Of a stretch of DNA of 64,000 bases, positions 1 through 9,782 are shown one piece after another. The stretch comes from Acanthosepion pharaonis (Eukaryota > Mollusca > Cephalopoda > Sepiida > Sepiidae), in assembly GCA_903632075.3 (NCBI GenBank), contig CAHIKZ030000582.1, forward strand, positions 128,501 to 192,500, in the 5' to 3' direction. The first letter of the stretch is position 1, and every line of letters begins with the position of its first letter. The notes beneath the pieces are model-generated. The model had not been told where the DNA came from and ran no database searches. It saw nothing but the letters and a program-made list of their open reading frames with translations. The translations under genes were made by a program, and so were the position numbers.

Positions 1-340
1 TCCGATAGCAAGGCCTTTGATCAGACGGAATTGAGAAGCGTGAAACCACCTCTTAACTGTTGGTGTTCCCAGGTTCAACCTGAACCGGGGCGGTAGCATC
101 TGTCAGCTATGGGCAAATAGTTTCCCTCCCAAAAGAGGTCAAAACACTATGAAAGCATGAAAAAAGGTTTTAATACCAACAATACATTTTTGAAAAAAAT
201 TTTAACAAGAATATGTTTGTGAAAAATAATACCAGCAATAACAATTTTGTCGGCATTAAATAACCCATTGAAGTTAATATGCTGTAAAACAAACCAAACC
301 AAACAAAACGCTTCTAATATTATACATTTTTTATGATCCA
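1..340 (+). repeat. Dispersed repeat R0, copy 1 (cut by window start)
   Basis: The GC-richer head (CCACCTCTTAACTG, GGTGTTCCCAGGT, AGCTATGGGCAAATA, CAAAACACTATGA) recurs at 53218-53370 and 54207-54298, and in reverse at 62730-62930. It is followed by an AT-rich tail made of degenerate copies of a TACCAGCAATAAATTTTT-like motif, then GGCATTAAATAACCCATTGA and an AAACAAACCAAACCAAAC stretch; the same tail is at 54580-54930 and reversed at 62380-62730. I cannot assign it to a known class; it has no visible coding capacity. Confidence 0.7.
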
Positions 341-574
341 TTACAACATTTATGTATCCAAAACGTTTACGCACATACCGCGTTGAATCATCTGTTTCCG
401 ACCTATCAAGTTAAGCAACGTCGAGCCTTGCGAATACCAGTTCTTTAAGTTTGGATGTGCTTGTGGTGTAATGGATAATAGCTCAGAATTGATAAGCGGA
501 TAACAATGGGTAAATTAGAAATACTTATATCACTAAATCCTTATTATCTAAAAGAACAAAAACATCTGAAAATA

Positions 575-676
575 TTAGGTTGGTGCAAAAATAATGACGT
601 AATAATGTCGTTTTTTGACGTATTGTTTAACGTCAAAAAACGACATTATTACGTCATTATTTATGCACCCACCTAA
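575..676. mobile_element. Mariner-type MITE (102-bp palindrome with TA duplication)
   Basis: Two 46-nt arms (575-620 and 631-676) match as an inverted repeat with only two mismatches, separated by a 10-nt spacer. The element starts TTAGGTTGGTGCAAAAATAA and is flanked on both sides by TA (573-574, 677-678), the target duplication of Tc1/mariner transposons. The terminal motif resembles that of MADE1/Hsmar1-type mariner miniature elements, from established knowledge. It has no coding space, so it would need a transposase from elsewhere. Confidence 0.88.
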
Positions 677-819
677 TACTGCGGGTTGGCCTGGTATTGC
701 AGTGCTCCAGGAGTCAGCCCAGTCTCCTTAATAGGGGAGACAAATAAAAACGAATCCAAAAATAGACCTTCGGTTCTGCGGAAAATAAAAATTATTTCCT
801 TCGGGTCGTGCTTGTTGAC

Positions 820-1230
820 TTTTTTTTTTTTTTTTGCAGCTGGTGCTCGTCATCGCCGTCACCCTGGTATTCCTGGGACCCAAAACGGAGAAAAAATGTG
901 CTTGCTTCTTATCCCACGCACTGACGGTGTTGTCGGTCCGTTGTTGTGCGCTGAGCGAGTGGCGCTGACGTTCGGCAGGGAGGAGCGATCGCTCCTTTTT
1001 GCAGCGGCGCCTGTCTGGACTCTTTTTTTTTTTCTTTTTTTCTTGCAGCTGTTGCTTGTCATCACCCTGGTATTCCTAGGCCCCAGAACGGAGAAAAAAC
1101 GTTCTTGCTTCTTATCCCGCTCACTAACGGTGTTCTCTGTCCATTGTTGAGTAAATGGGGCTGACGTTTGGCAGGGATGAGCGGCGGTCGCTGCTTTTTT
1201 GCGGCTGCACCTGGATGGACTCTTTTTTTT
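820..1230 (+). repeat. Tandem pair of about 209-bp GC-rich units with poly-T borders
   Basis: Two direct copies (about 820-1029 and 1030-1230) each start with a long T tract ending in TTGCAG or TTTGCAG and run through CACCCTGGTATTCCT, AACGGAGAAAAAA, TTGCTTCTTATCCC and CTGACGTT. The GCAG positions are 209 bp apart (836 and 1045). Each T-tract plus CAG looks like a 3' splice site, followed by a short open frame reading TLVFLGP then TEKK in both copies. The GC content is well above the flanks. I do not recognise a family; it could be a duplicated exon-like fragment or an unclassified element. Confidence 0.6.
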
Positions 1231-1329
1231 AGCTATAGCTTTGAATAGCATGCACAAGATTGATAAGCCGTAGAAAAAGGATCAATGTATCAAAAACTTA
1301 TGTAAATACATCCACTAATTACACAGTTC

Positions 1330-1520
1330 TTATTGTTGTCCTTAACTTCACAGTCATAACATATTGCCCATCTTCAGGTGTTATTTCGAACCGAACACTT
1401 TGATAACTCCCTAAGTTTCTGATTTTTGTTCTGCGACCAGAATTGAACTCAGAACTCTCTGGGTCAAGTCACTTTTTAGATCAATTAACCATCGCTTTCA
1501 CCCACTAAACTATTCGTTCT
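1330..1520 (-). repeat. Degenerate PLE-associated tail with tRNA-like part
   Basis: CATCTTCAGGTG followed by TTTCGAACCGAACACTTT resembles the LTR-like end seen at 3285-3325. The later ATTGAACTCAGAACTCTCTGGGTCAAGTCACTTT segment resembles the tRNA-like part at 3430-3500. Divergence is high and the middle is missing, so this is a tentative old copy. Confidence 0.3.
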
Positions 1521-1542
1521 TGGGTTTTGGTGCTCTATTATA

Positions 1543-1670
1543 GTGATTTTCGAAGCGTAGATTAGATGTGGCACAAGGCCGAAAGTACGGGGCACTCAGT
1601 GAAGATCAAACTCACTACTCCGTCGTAATTGTTCTAGCGACACAAGCTTGCATGAGGTGCCCTTGGCGCA
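1543..1670 (-). repeat. tRNA-derived SINE, family A, copy 1
   Basis: Read on the minus strand it gives a tRNA-like head (CAAGCTTGTGTCGCTAGAAC, then GAGTTTGATCTTCACTG as box B region) and ends GAAAATCAC, like the complete copy at 56195-56329. Flanking CTATTATA on both sides (1535-1542 and 1671-1678) may be the target duplication. Box B is decayed. Confidence 0.65.
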
Positions 1671-1797
1671 CTATTATATATATATATTTATTCACAATAA
1701 GATTTATTGATTTGCATATCTCACACCATCAACTTAGTTGCTGTAAATATTACTAAGAATTTCAAGCTGAAATCCACTTGATATACTTAACATATGA

Positions 1798-1907
1798 AGG
1801 GTTATTGAAAAGTAAGTACCTATTGATGGAATCTCCTGTCTAAATAATTTTTACCACACGGGCGAGATCATCATACATAAAATAGGGAGTTACTTTTCAA
1901 TCACCCT
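1798..1907. mobile_element. Small inverted-repeat element (MITE-like)
   Basis: AGGGTTATTGAAAAGTAA at the left end pairs with TTACTTTTCAATCACCCT at the right end, and the match continues weakly inward for about 27 nt. The body is 110 bp with no reading frame. The ends resemble Tc1/mariner-type terminal repeats, but no clear TA target duplication is seen. Confidence 0.6.
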
Positions 1908-3077
1908 GTCTAAATTTATAACGATATTGTTACCAATAAGGGTTGTTACCAAATTTATTGTTAGAATATTTCCTTTTCAGTGGAATCTGTTATAGTGAAG
2001 GAACCCGCAAGACAAAGGATTGATTAGGACGAATTATTGCGTTCACTTGAATTCAGAATGTTCTTAATAAGTACAGCTTAAAAAATACTGACTAGCAGAC
2101 TCTGATCTGAGAGAGCTGATCTTCCATTTCATAAACAGGATTTGTATGACCGACTTGATTCCATACAGAGAGGGAAAAATGGTTGATTTTCATTCAAAGC
2201 ATAATTTACATAATCCTCGCAGTCGGCCTTTATAAATCCACAATAATCTGAAGCATTAATTTACACCTTAATTATACAGTAGGCCTTGCCATGTCGAGTC
2301 AGAAGACACCTTTACTATACCTTCGATCTGGGATCAAAGTGATTTTTCCTCTTTTCCGTTTATGAGTGCTTAGTCGCAGCACCTCCATGAAATAGGGAAG
2401 GTTGGTGACTTACCGACGCCAGACTGACAGTGGACACAGACTGTACAAATCTCACTTGGCCTATATGTATGCGTATGGACAATCAAAATCTTAAGAAATC
2501 CCCTAATGCTACATCCTACCCTTCTAGAGAGATGTGAAAATAGCGTAAGACTTGCCATGTGGCTGAGAATGTTGCCCGTTTTCTGCGTTATTTGAAAGGC
2601 AAGTAAAAAGAAAGCGGAAAAAAACAGGATTTTAAATACTTAATTTTAAGACAGCTAGATATTACTTATTTGAAAATGTAGGAGCCATCTTTTTAATTAC
2701 CGATTATGTTATGCTCACTTGAGCTGAAAGATATTGACCCTTGGTAATTCGGATTAAAGTTCACTGCTTGCTAATGGTGTTTGAGTATATTTGTGTCATT
2801 CTAATTTTGGAAATCATTAACAAATTGTTAAAAAAAAATGGAAAGATTAGTGACGAGTTATTAACTGGCAAATTCCGTACAGGCAAAAAGATATGAACAC
2901 CTCAATAAAAGCTAAAAGAAAAATCCTTGAATGACAAAGTTAAATGTCTCGTCTTCATTTTTAGCTTACTATACACAAACTGATGACAAAGATACACCAA
3001 TCTATTAGTTCGAGTTCTAAATAATCTTCACCTTTATTTATCAACTCATTATTTAAAAGCAAATATATTTTTTTCTA
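1908..3077. other. No recognised feature
   Basis: AT-rich unique-looking sequence. Both strands lack a long frame with family motifs, and no inverted or tandem repeats stand out. Confidence 0.5.
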
Positions 3078-3212
3078 TTATATATTAACCATTATCTTCA
3101 ATGAATTGTTGCCACTTATCGCGCAGCCTGTCGATATCTTCCCTATATTATTCCGCGGGTTTTGATGGGAACAAAATTGATAAGGGTATAAGAAAGTTGA
3201 AAGATGTTTTTT
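3078..3212 (-). pseudogene. Mariner-like transposase, C-terminal fragment
   Basis: One minus-strand frame reads YREDIDRLRDKWQQF then IEDNG before a stop, which fits the closing helix of mariner-family transposases (a W followed by a conserved NG near the C terminus). The stretch lies directly beside the PLE starting near 3213, and transposase-like sequence resumes beyond that PLE at about 4060. I infer one old minus-strand mariner element split by the PLE. Frames are broken by stops, so no product is expected. Confidence 0.5.
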
Positions 3213-3249
3213 TTCATTATTCGGACTATTGTTCTCATCTTTGTCGCCA

Positions 3250-3304
3250 TATTTATAACAACGTTTCGGCCGCTGTACGCTCAGGCCTTCTTCAGGTTGT
3301 TGGA
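3250..3304 (-). ncRNA. Hammerhead-ribozyme-like motif in PLE end
   Basis: On the minus strand CTGAAGA (3289-3295) is followed by a GGCC/GGCC stem II and then GAAAC (3263-3267) and GTTGTTATAAAT. Flanking ACAAC and GTTGT can pair as stem I. PLE ends are known to carry minimal hammerheads with a tiny stem III. Activity cannot be judged from sequence alone. Confidence 0.45.
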
Positions 3305-3424
3305 ATTTCGAACTGAACCCTTTATTTCGCTCACCGGGGCAGACTGTTCTAGTTCCACGTGCCATGTTTGATGGATGCCAGTTATCAGTTATCTCCTGTT
3401 AATTTCCCTCTGAAAGTTAACCCT

Positions 3425-3500
3425 TAACCGGGTATTGAACTCATACTCTTTGGGTCCTTTCACTGGATCTAACCAACGCCTTTATCCACTGTGCCATGTA
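3425..3500 (-). repeat. tRNA-like segment inside PLE tail
   Basis: Minus strand: GGATAAAGGCGTTGGTTAGA then GAGTTCAATACCCGGTTAA, resembling A- and B-box spacing of a tRNA-derived promoter. The same piece occurs in other copies of this PLE (18251-18315, 44340-44392), so it belongs to the element. Confidence 0.4.
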
Positions 3501-3824
3501 TCCTTGAGGACATCTGGGTATGAATTTCTGGGTATAAATCTAATGTCTTCAGCAACCATTTTTATCATATTGCAATTTTGCTGTTATCATTAAATGTTTT
3601 TACCAGAGCTCATATTGCAACTATGTTGTTATCATTGCTTTTCTCTGGCAATCCTTATTACTGGTTCCCATATTGTATTTATTTCTATGCTTGGTCGGCT
3701 CAGGAGATTTTTGTGGCCTAGCATATGTGCTGAGTCCTTAAGTTTACGAATTTTTCAGTAGTGTTCCTTGTCAATGATCTCAACCTGATCCTACAGAGGG
3801 CGGTTATCTCCCTTCTCTCCTCAT

Positions 3825-3930
3825 ATGTGGTCAGCCACGCCTAATTTTTCTACTTCCCCTCGTGTTACAGCTTTCTGGTGTTCTTGAAGCCTTATCCTTG
3901 AGGGGACGGCCTGTCTCTCCTTTATATAAC
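3825..3930 (-). pseudogene. GIY-YIG endonuclease relic of PLE
   Basis: Minus-strand frames give YKGETGRPLKDK and, after a frame change, RLQEHQKAVTRGEVEK followed by GVADHI. This is the pattern of the PLE GIY-YIG nuclease: the Y-x-G strand, a conserved R in the following helix and an H/E-containing helix. The frame switches between the two parts, so at least one indel has killed it. The homologous piece at 18617-18745 keeps the first part in a single frame and has the upstream PCSCGK cysteines. Confidence 0.7.
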
Positions 3931-3980
3931 CACCTGAAGAAGGCTGGAGCGTACAATGGCCGAAACGTTGTGATAAATAT
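3928..3980 (+). ncRNA. Hammerhead-like motif in inverted PLE end
   Basis: CTGAAGA (3934-3940), a GGC-based stem II around GGAGCGTACAAT, then GAAAC (3962-3966), GTT and GTGATAAAT (3970-3978). Only CAC/GTG of stem I pairs well. It is the inverted twin of the motif at 3250-3304. Confidence 0.4.
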
Positions 3981-4059
3981 GGCGACAAAATGAGGACAAT
4001 AGTCCGAATAATGTAAATGATGTACATAATACCTCATCTCAGAAATATAGACAGTTTTT

Positions 4060-5170
4060 TTCCTTTTATTATTCCTGATGAATTCTTGCCTTGCGTTGTT
4101 ATGGAGAACTATATTTTTCCCTTTAATAAACTGTGGACAACTAATTTTTTCTTAACTTCCTCCATATGATTAGTAATTAAATCAATGCATTTGTCATTAC
4201 GATTGGTTCATTAAAACATAAATTACTTACTACTCATCCAATTCAACGTGGATACAATTCGACTTCATTCATCGTCTCAGAAAGCAAGATAAACCGTAAT
4301 TTTCTTCTCTATGCATCCATTAGGGGAATTTTCATGACCATTCACCATTTCATATCGTTTGTAGCAATAACTGTCCATTTATATAAATCTCAGCCTTTGT
4401 TCTGTCATTCATTTGGCAAAAATCTTTAGAGAATTCGTCTTCCTTCAGTATGTTATGCGAGTGTCAAGTTCTTCAATACCTCAGATATCTTACTGGAATT
4501 TTCCGACGTTTTTACAACACTCTTGCACCATACTTTGAGTAATAAAAATGCAATAATTCCTCTCCATGCTTGTCATAAGAATCGTGATTAAATCGATCTT
4601 AAACGAAAATGACATGTTCATCGTTAATTAATCATAGCTAAGGATCGGAAGCTCATGAAGAATTGAAATAAAGTTCAAATATATAGATTATTCCAGGATC
4701 ATTTTCCAACTTATTCAAGATGATCGCCCACTCTAAGCTTCTAACTTTCTGTCCTGGAGTAACAAGGTCCCTCACAGGTTTCACGTCCGATTTCATTTTC
4801 AAGTCTTTTTTTCAATGCTCTTTGGACTGTCATAGCTGAAACCCCTATGTCCCACATCAAACGTCGTATGAATTGAGTTGGATCTTTTCTAATTGATCTC
4901 TTTAGCTCTGAGTTCAAATGATGCTCCCTCTTCCTGCTGCGACCTCCTGGTCCAGTTTCTATATTTTAAAAATTATTCACCGTTCTCTAGATGGTTGTTG
5001 AATGGACTTTGTAGATGTAAGCTACAGTATAAATGTTGGTACCATTACTGAGGGCCTGAATGATCTTTTTTCTCTCACCAGTGTTCAATTGGAAAAACAG
5101 TGGGTCTGACACAAAAATCTTTTAACCTGCTCTCTCTTTAGCTGAATACCTCAAAGGATATTTCATTGAT
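4060..5170 (-). pseudogene. Mariner-like transposase relic, N-terminal and middle parts
   Basis: Minus-strand frames near 5100-4800 read GERKKIIQALSNGTN and, after stops, KRSIRKDPTQFIRRL and VSAMTVQRALKK: two helix-turn-helix-like segments in the order seen in mariner-family transposases, with a GPGGRSRKR linker between them (GRPR-like). Near 4130-4080 a frame reads KGKNIVLHNNARQ, resembling the conserved DNAR-type catalytic block with D replaced by N. Many stops and frameshifts are present. Together with 3078-3212 it appears to be one element interrupted by the PLE. The exact subfamily is not determined. Confidence 0.6.
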
Positions 5171-5319
5171 TCATACTACAAATGTTGTCAAGATGGCTAA
5201 ATGTCTTATCTGATAATCGGAAAAAAAGAAACTCAATTAGTTTAGTGTCTTTTTAGATATTTTGTGGGATTTAAATTTATGCTGTTACAAGATTGTGACA
5301 ATTTTCTTGTTACATCTGG

Positions 5320-6478
5320 TATTTTTAGAGTAGTGATATCTATCGTTGTTCAGAGTAGTGATATTTATCGTTGTTCAGAGTAATGATATTTATCATTGTT
5401 CAGAGTAATGATATTTATCGTTGTTCAGAGTAGTGATACTTATCGTTGTTCAGAGTAATGATATTTATCGTTGTTCAGAGTAATGATACTTATCTTTGTT
5501 CAGAGTAATGATACTTATCGTTGTTCAGAGTAATGATACTTATCGTTGTTCAGAGTAGTGATATTTATCATTGTTCAGAGTAGTGATATTTATCGTTGTT
5601 CAGAGTAATGATACTTATCTTTGTTCAGAGTAATGATACTTATCGTTGTTCAGAGTAGTGATATTTATCATTGTTCAGAGTAGTGATATTTATCGTTGTT
5701 CAGAGTAATGGTATTTATCGTTGTTCAGAATAGTGATATTTATCGTTGTTCAGAGTAGTGATATTTATCGTTGTTCAGAGTAATGATATTTATCATTGTT
5801 CAGAGTAGTGATATTTATCGTTGTTCAGAGTAGTGATATTTATCGTTGTTCAGAGTAATGATATTTATCATTGTTCAGAGTAGTGATATTTATCGTTGTT
5901 CAGAGTAATGATATTTATCATTGTTCAGAGTAGTGATATTTATCGTTGTTCAGAGTAGTGATATTTATCGTTGTTCAGAGTAATGATATTTATCATTGTT
6001 CAGAGTAGTGATATTTATCGTTGTTCAGAGTAGTGATACATATCGTTGTTCAGAGTAGTGATTTTTATCATTGTTCAGAGTAGTGATATTTATCGTTGTT
6101 CAGAGTAATGATATTTATCATTGTTCAGAGTAGTGATATTTATCGTTGTTCAGAGTAGTGATATTTATCGTTGTTCAGAGTAGTGATATTTATCGTTGTT
6201 CAGAGTAATGATATTTATCATTGTTCAGAGTAGTGATATTTATCGTTGGTCAGAGTAGTGATATTTATCATTGTTCAGAGTAGTGATATTTATCGTTGTT
6301 CAGAGTAATGATATTTATCATTGTTCAGAGTAGTGATATTTATCGTTGTTCAGAGTAATGATATTTATCATTGTTCAGAGTAGTGATATTTATCGTTGTT
6401 CAGAGTAATGATATTTATCATTGTTCAGAGTAGTGATATTTATCGTTGTTCAGAGTAGTGATATTTATTGTTGTTGCA
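5320..6478 (+). repeat. 25-bp minisatellite, about 46 units
   Basis: Head-to-tail copies of TAGTGATATTTATCGTTGTT plus CAGAG. Units come in G-type (TAGTGATA...TATCG) and A-type (TAATGATA...TATCA); in the second half they largely alternate, giving a 50-bp higher-order period. A-type units contain the perfect inverted repeat AATGATA/TATCATT. The last unit ends GTTGTTGCAG. No long frame is maintained. Confidence 0.95.
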
Positions 6479-6479
6479 G

Positions 6480-7519
6480 AAAAAAAACTACTAAATGAAT
6501 AATGGTGAAAGGAAAAATAAAATCAGAAGTCAATAGAAAACACCCATTCCACTATAAAAAAAAAAGTTGTTTCCAGTTGCGGATGTGAACTTGTTTTATG
6601 AAGAAGACCATTAGATTGAAACCAATAATATATTCTTAAATGTGAAAATCTGATTTTAATGAATCCATTCCTATTAACCATAAAAATGCTTGAAATTCAA
6701 CATCCTAGTAGAAGCTGACAGTCTTCTTAATAGAAATATGTACAAAAGTAGGTGTTCAGCTTTGTAATTAATAGCAGCTCAAAAAGATAATTCTTATGGA
6801 ATTATTAAAAGATACACATGCTAATTACTTAGGTGTTATTCTATCGTAGAGAATACACAATGTAGATTTGTATTTGTCATGCTTTTATTAAATAAATGGA
6901 ATAATTTTCCAGATCTGTGCATGTAACCCAAAACGTTTTATTCATTTAGAATTGCAGTAGCTACTTTCAAGAATCCCAAAAGAATTACACAGAAATTAAA
7001 GCCCTTGGCTGGTAGACGATCGTTCTGGAAATTAATAAAAAATTTCCGTGTTTGATATGCAAAGTTTGTTCCACTTTCTATTTTAAGAAAGTGATCCTCT
7101 CATTAATCTAAGAATGTTTTGCCTGAAGAAATATAAAAGAAAAATCGCACGATTTAATCCATTTCTTGTTTTTAAACAATGGAAAAGAGATTAATATTTA
7201 AAAGCATATAATAAAGCAAATTTTAAGAGTTTCTGATGCTAAAGTTAAGTAAAAATGAGAATAGAAATTGAATTGAAAATAAAAATTTTGTTGACTTTGA
7301 GGAAAAAAAAAATTGTCTACCTCGAAGCAAATCTGCAATTTTGTTACCGCCAGGAATATAAGTTTGGAAAATATCAGTATATGCATGCATGTATTAAAAC
7401 ACAGTACTAAACAAAGAAACAGATTTAGGTACACAAACTATAGACAAGGCGATTCATAACAGTAGTGAATTAAAAATAAACTCCAGCGCAGTGGTTTATT
7501 TAGCCCACTGATGTAAATA

Positions 7520-7523
<4 letters not shown>
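6480..7523. other. No recognised feature
   Basis: AT-rich sequence of unique appearance; the 78-codon open stretch on the minus strand near 7200-7430 is F/L/N-rich and shows no family motif. Confidence 0.45.

Positions 7524-7586
<63 letters not shown>
7524..7586. repeat. (TA)n microsatellite
   Basis: Uninterrupted TA dinucleotides over about 63 bp. Confidence 0.97.
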
Positions 7587-7589
<3 letters not shown>

Positions 7590-8182
7590 GAATTTCTCAG
7601 GATATTAATTTTCTATATGTTTATATAGAATACATTAAATTCGAAATGTGTCAATGCGAACATGGCAGTCTGTATACATAGACATATATCTAGATATTAC
7701 TTTGTGCCACACAGAATATCAGATTTTTCCCAGGGCAAAATGAAAGTATATGAGAGATTTTACTGCCAGGTCTCATTTTGACCCCAAACAAGAAGGGCCT
7801 TATTTCCTAGAATGAGTGATATTAGTACTTATTTAGAAATTGCAATTACTATTGAGGCGCTTACTGAAAAATGCTTCATGCCTTGCAATTGGCAGACGTA
7901 TTTTTTAAAACCTACAAAGATTGTTCATTCTTTACATATTTTAAAATCGAAATGACATTTTCAGAAAAGAGTGGTATCATATTTGACAACAAAAGGTACG
8001 CGGCCTTTAATACTTATAATTTTTCGAGAATCGCTCGTAACAGACACACATACTGGCAAACGAATATTTGCAGAAATAATGGTTTAATGCGTGGAAATGT
8101 TTCCAGGGAAGCAAACATCCTCATCAAATCCAATTCCAGGATGAAATAGCTCAGGCCGAAATAGGATAGTTTTTAAGACGTC
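7587..8182. other. No recognised feature
   Basis: Contains a 92-codon plus-strand open stretch (7871-8149) without recognisable motifs. It lies just upstream of the mariner relic at 8183 and could be diverged 5' sequence of that element. Confidence 0.35.
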
Positions 8183-8655
8183 ATGAAAAATGTGAAGAGA
8201 AATCCACAAGGAAGCTCGAGGAAGATGAAAAAAGTGTTGAATATTACAGTTCAGTCGTTAGGGAGAATTGTGAAAAGGGATAAATCCATACATGATTTAA
8301 CGACGACAGCTGCTCCAAGCAAAACATTCCCAACTGGTGCCATGATTTGATATGTTGTTGCATCTGAAGGTTTGAAATTCCCCGGACTATTCATTGAAAA
8401 AGGATAGAAATGAAGAGAGTTTACCAGCAAATTTTGGAGAAATATTTTGCTCTGATGGTTAAGCACAATTGGTAGTCGACATGCATCACTGAATAAGGAA
8501 TAAATATTCGACGCACACTGCCTGAGTATCGGATCGCTTCAGAAAAAAAAGCAGGTATTTTTTGTACATATGATGATCTGCAGTCATAGGATTTCAATTC
8601 ATTACAGAACCTTTAACATGTGGCTGAAAAAGAATATAAAATCTTTAGTCTGAAG
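8183..8655 (+). pseudogene. Mariner-like transposase relic (internally deleted)
   Basis: One plus-strand frame from ATG at 8183 reads VKRNPQGSSRKMKK and LNITVQSLGRIVKRD, the second helix-turn-helix of mariner-family transposases. It passes soon afterwards into FPTGAMI, stop, YVVASEGLKFPGLF, which matches the catalytic-core beta strands (pattern VMVFGV..S.G...P). The region between, which should hold the first catalytic D, is missing. At least six in-frame stops follow. Length is under half of a normal transposase of about 345 residues. Orientation is opposite to the relic at 3.1-5.2 kb. Confidence 0.65.
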
Positions 8656-9170
8656 CAAAACAATTATCACTTAATTCCTCTCAAATTGAAAAAAAATATT
8701 GAAATTTATTAACAAAAAAAACAACCAAAACCTAAGAAAATTTATTTCAAAATGAAAAAAAATGATATGCAAATGTGGAAGTAACTGACTTGGAGCAGCT
8801 AATGCTTCTTAAAAAGTAGCTGTTGATTTCAGTGACTGTAAATCTGTTTTGCTTCAAGAGACCTTCCATTAAAAGCAACCATCCCATTTAAAGAAGGCGT
8901 ATTCGTAATTACCATGCTAAGCCGGCGGTTCTAATGTACAAGAGTTTAACAATTAATTGCAGTAGCGTGGAATGGTCCTTTTATATCGAAGGCTGAAAGA
9001 GATTAATCAACACTGAGTTAAACGAGGCAATTACAAGTGATATTCTGACTAATTCAAGAGTCTCATTAGGGTCGTAGGTACAGCAGGTGTAATGTAACCA
9101 AGGCATCAATGGTGTGTATTGGGTCAGAAAGCCTAGTGGCGCCCAACTTACTCGGATCATTTCCCTATAG
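8656..9170. other. No recognised feature
   Basis: Contains A-rich runs near 8690-8770. No coding, RNA or repeat structure is recognised. Confidence 0.45.
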
Positions 9171-9171
9171 C

Positions 9172-9232
9172 TAGGTGGGAAGGTAATTCAAAATATTCCC
9201 AAGGATATTTGCGCATGAGCTAATGTAACGAA
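9172..9232 (+). repeat. Short dispersed repeat, copy 1
   Basis: The stretch with ATTCCCAAGGATATTTGCGC and then TAATGTAACGAA recurs at 20150-20215 with few changes. Nothing shows its class. Confidence 0.45.
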
Positions 9233-9301
9233 AAAAATAGGAACACGACAGTAACAAAATATTCAAAGTAAATATAAAAAATTATGCACGACATATACAA
9301 T

Positions 9302-9332
<31 letters not shown>

Positions 9333-9351
9333 GTGTGTGTGTGTGTGTGTG
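9302..9351. repeat. (CA)n(TA)n(TG)n compound microsatellite
   Basis: CA, TA and TG blocks in this order form a self-complementary tract of about 50 bp that could extrude a cruciform or adopt Z-DNA. Confidence 0.95.
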
Positions 9352-9503
9352 GAAGAAAATTAGAACAGTGTGGTGTATTTATGGGGACTAACACTATTAA
9401 ATCAAGCAAACTTTCTAAGTAAACATTAAAATAATCTAACCACTTGATATGCGGATATAGCTTACGAAACTTGATGTCTGGAAGATATATTATTTAAACA
9501 TAT

Positions 9504-9770
9504 TGTTGAAACTTGACTAATGCATGGAATAATAATGCAACACAAAATGTACTTAGAACAAAATGTATTGAAACAAGAAAGTGTACACAATATTTACATA
9601 TAGTCTTTTGTATATTCCTGGTAAGACCGTTCCTGGAGAATGTGCTGACTGAGTCGTAGTCGGGCAGAGTCTCTGGTTGAATCTCTTGATTCCTCCCTCT
9701 CTTCCCGGTACCAACCATATTTATATGGTCGGTATTCCACTATGTAAATTAGGTGGATCCTACCACAACA
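9504..9770 (+). mobile_element. Solo LTR of the Ty3/gypsy family at 45.6 kb
   Basis: It starts TGTTGAAACTTGACTAATGC and ends CCACAACA, 267 bp, and is flanked on both sides by CATAT (9499-9503 and 9771-9775), a 5-bp target duplication typical of LTR elements. Its first 200 bp are nearly identical to the LTR at 45634-45899, through TGTACTTAGAACAAAATGT and GGCAGAGTCTCTGG. The last about 60 bp differ, containing the hairpin ACCATATTTATATGGT. LTR-LTR recombination is the usual origin of such solo copies. Confidence 0.88.
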
Positions 9771-9782
9771 CATATATATATA

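Larger units (their letters stand above)
3213..4053 (-). mobile_element. Penelope-like retroelement fragment, copy 1
   Basis: The two ends are long inverted repeats: the left has TATTCGGACTATTGTTCTCA and TTTCGGCCGCTGTACGCTCA, the right has the reverse complement and runs to CATCTCAGAAATATAGACAG. Between them, on the minus strand, lies the 3' part of a PLE open frame with a GIY-YIG nuclease relic (3825-3930) and then a tail containing a tRNA-like stretch (3425-3500). PLEs encode an RT fused to GIY-YIG and often carry LTR-like ends, sometimes inverted, as here. RT is absent: the copy is 5'-truncated. Confidence 0.75.

Noticed and set aside
686..1257. 154-codon plus-strand and 132-codon minus-strand open frames
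   Set aside because: They overlap on opposite strands, run through poly-T and span the two tandem units; no start context or family motif.
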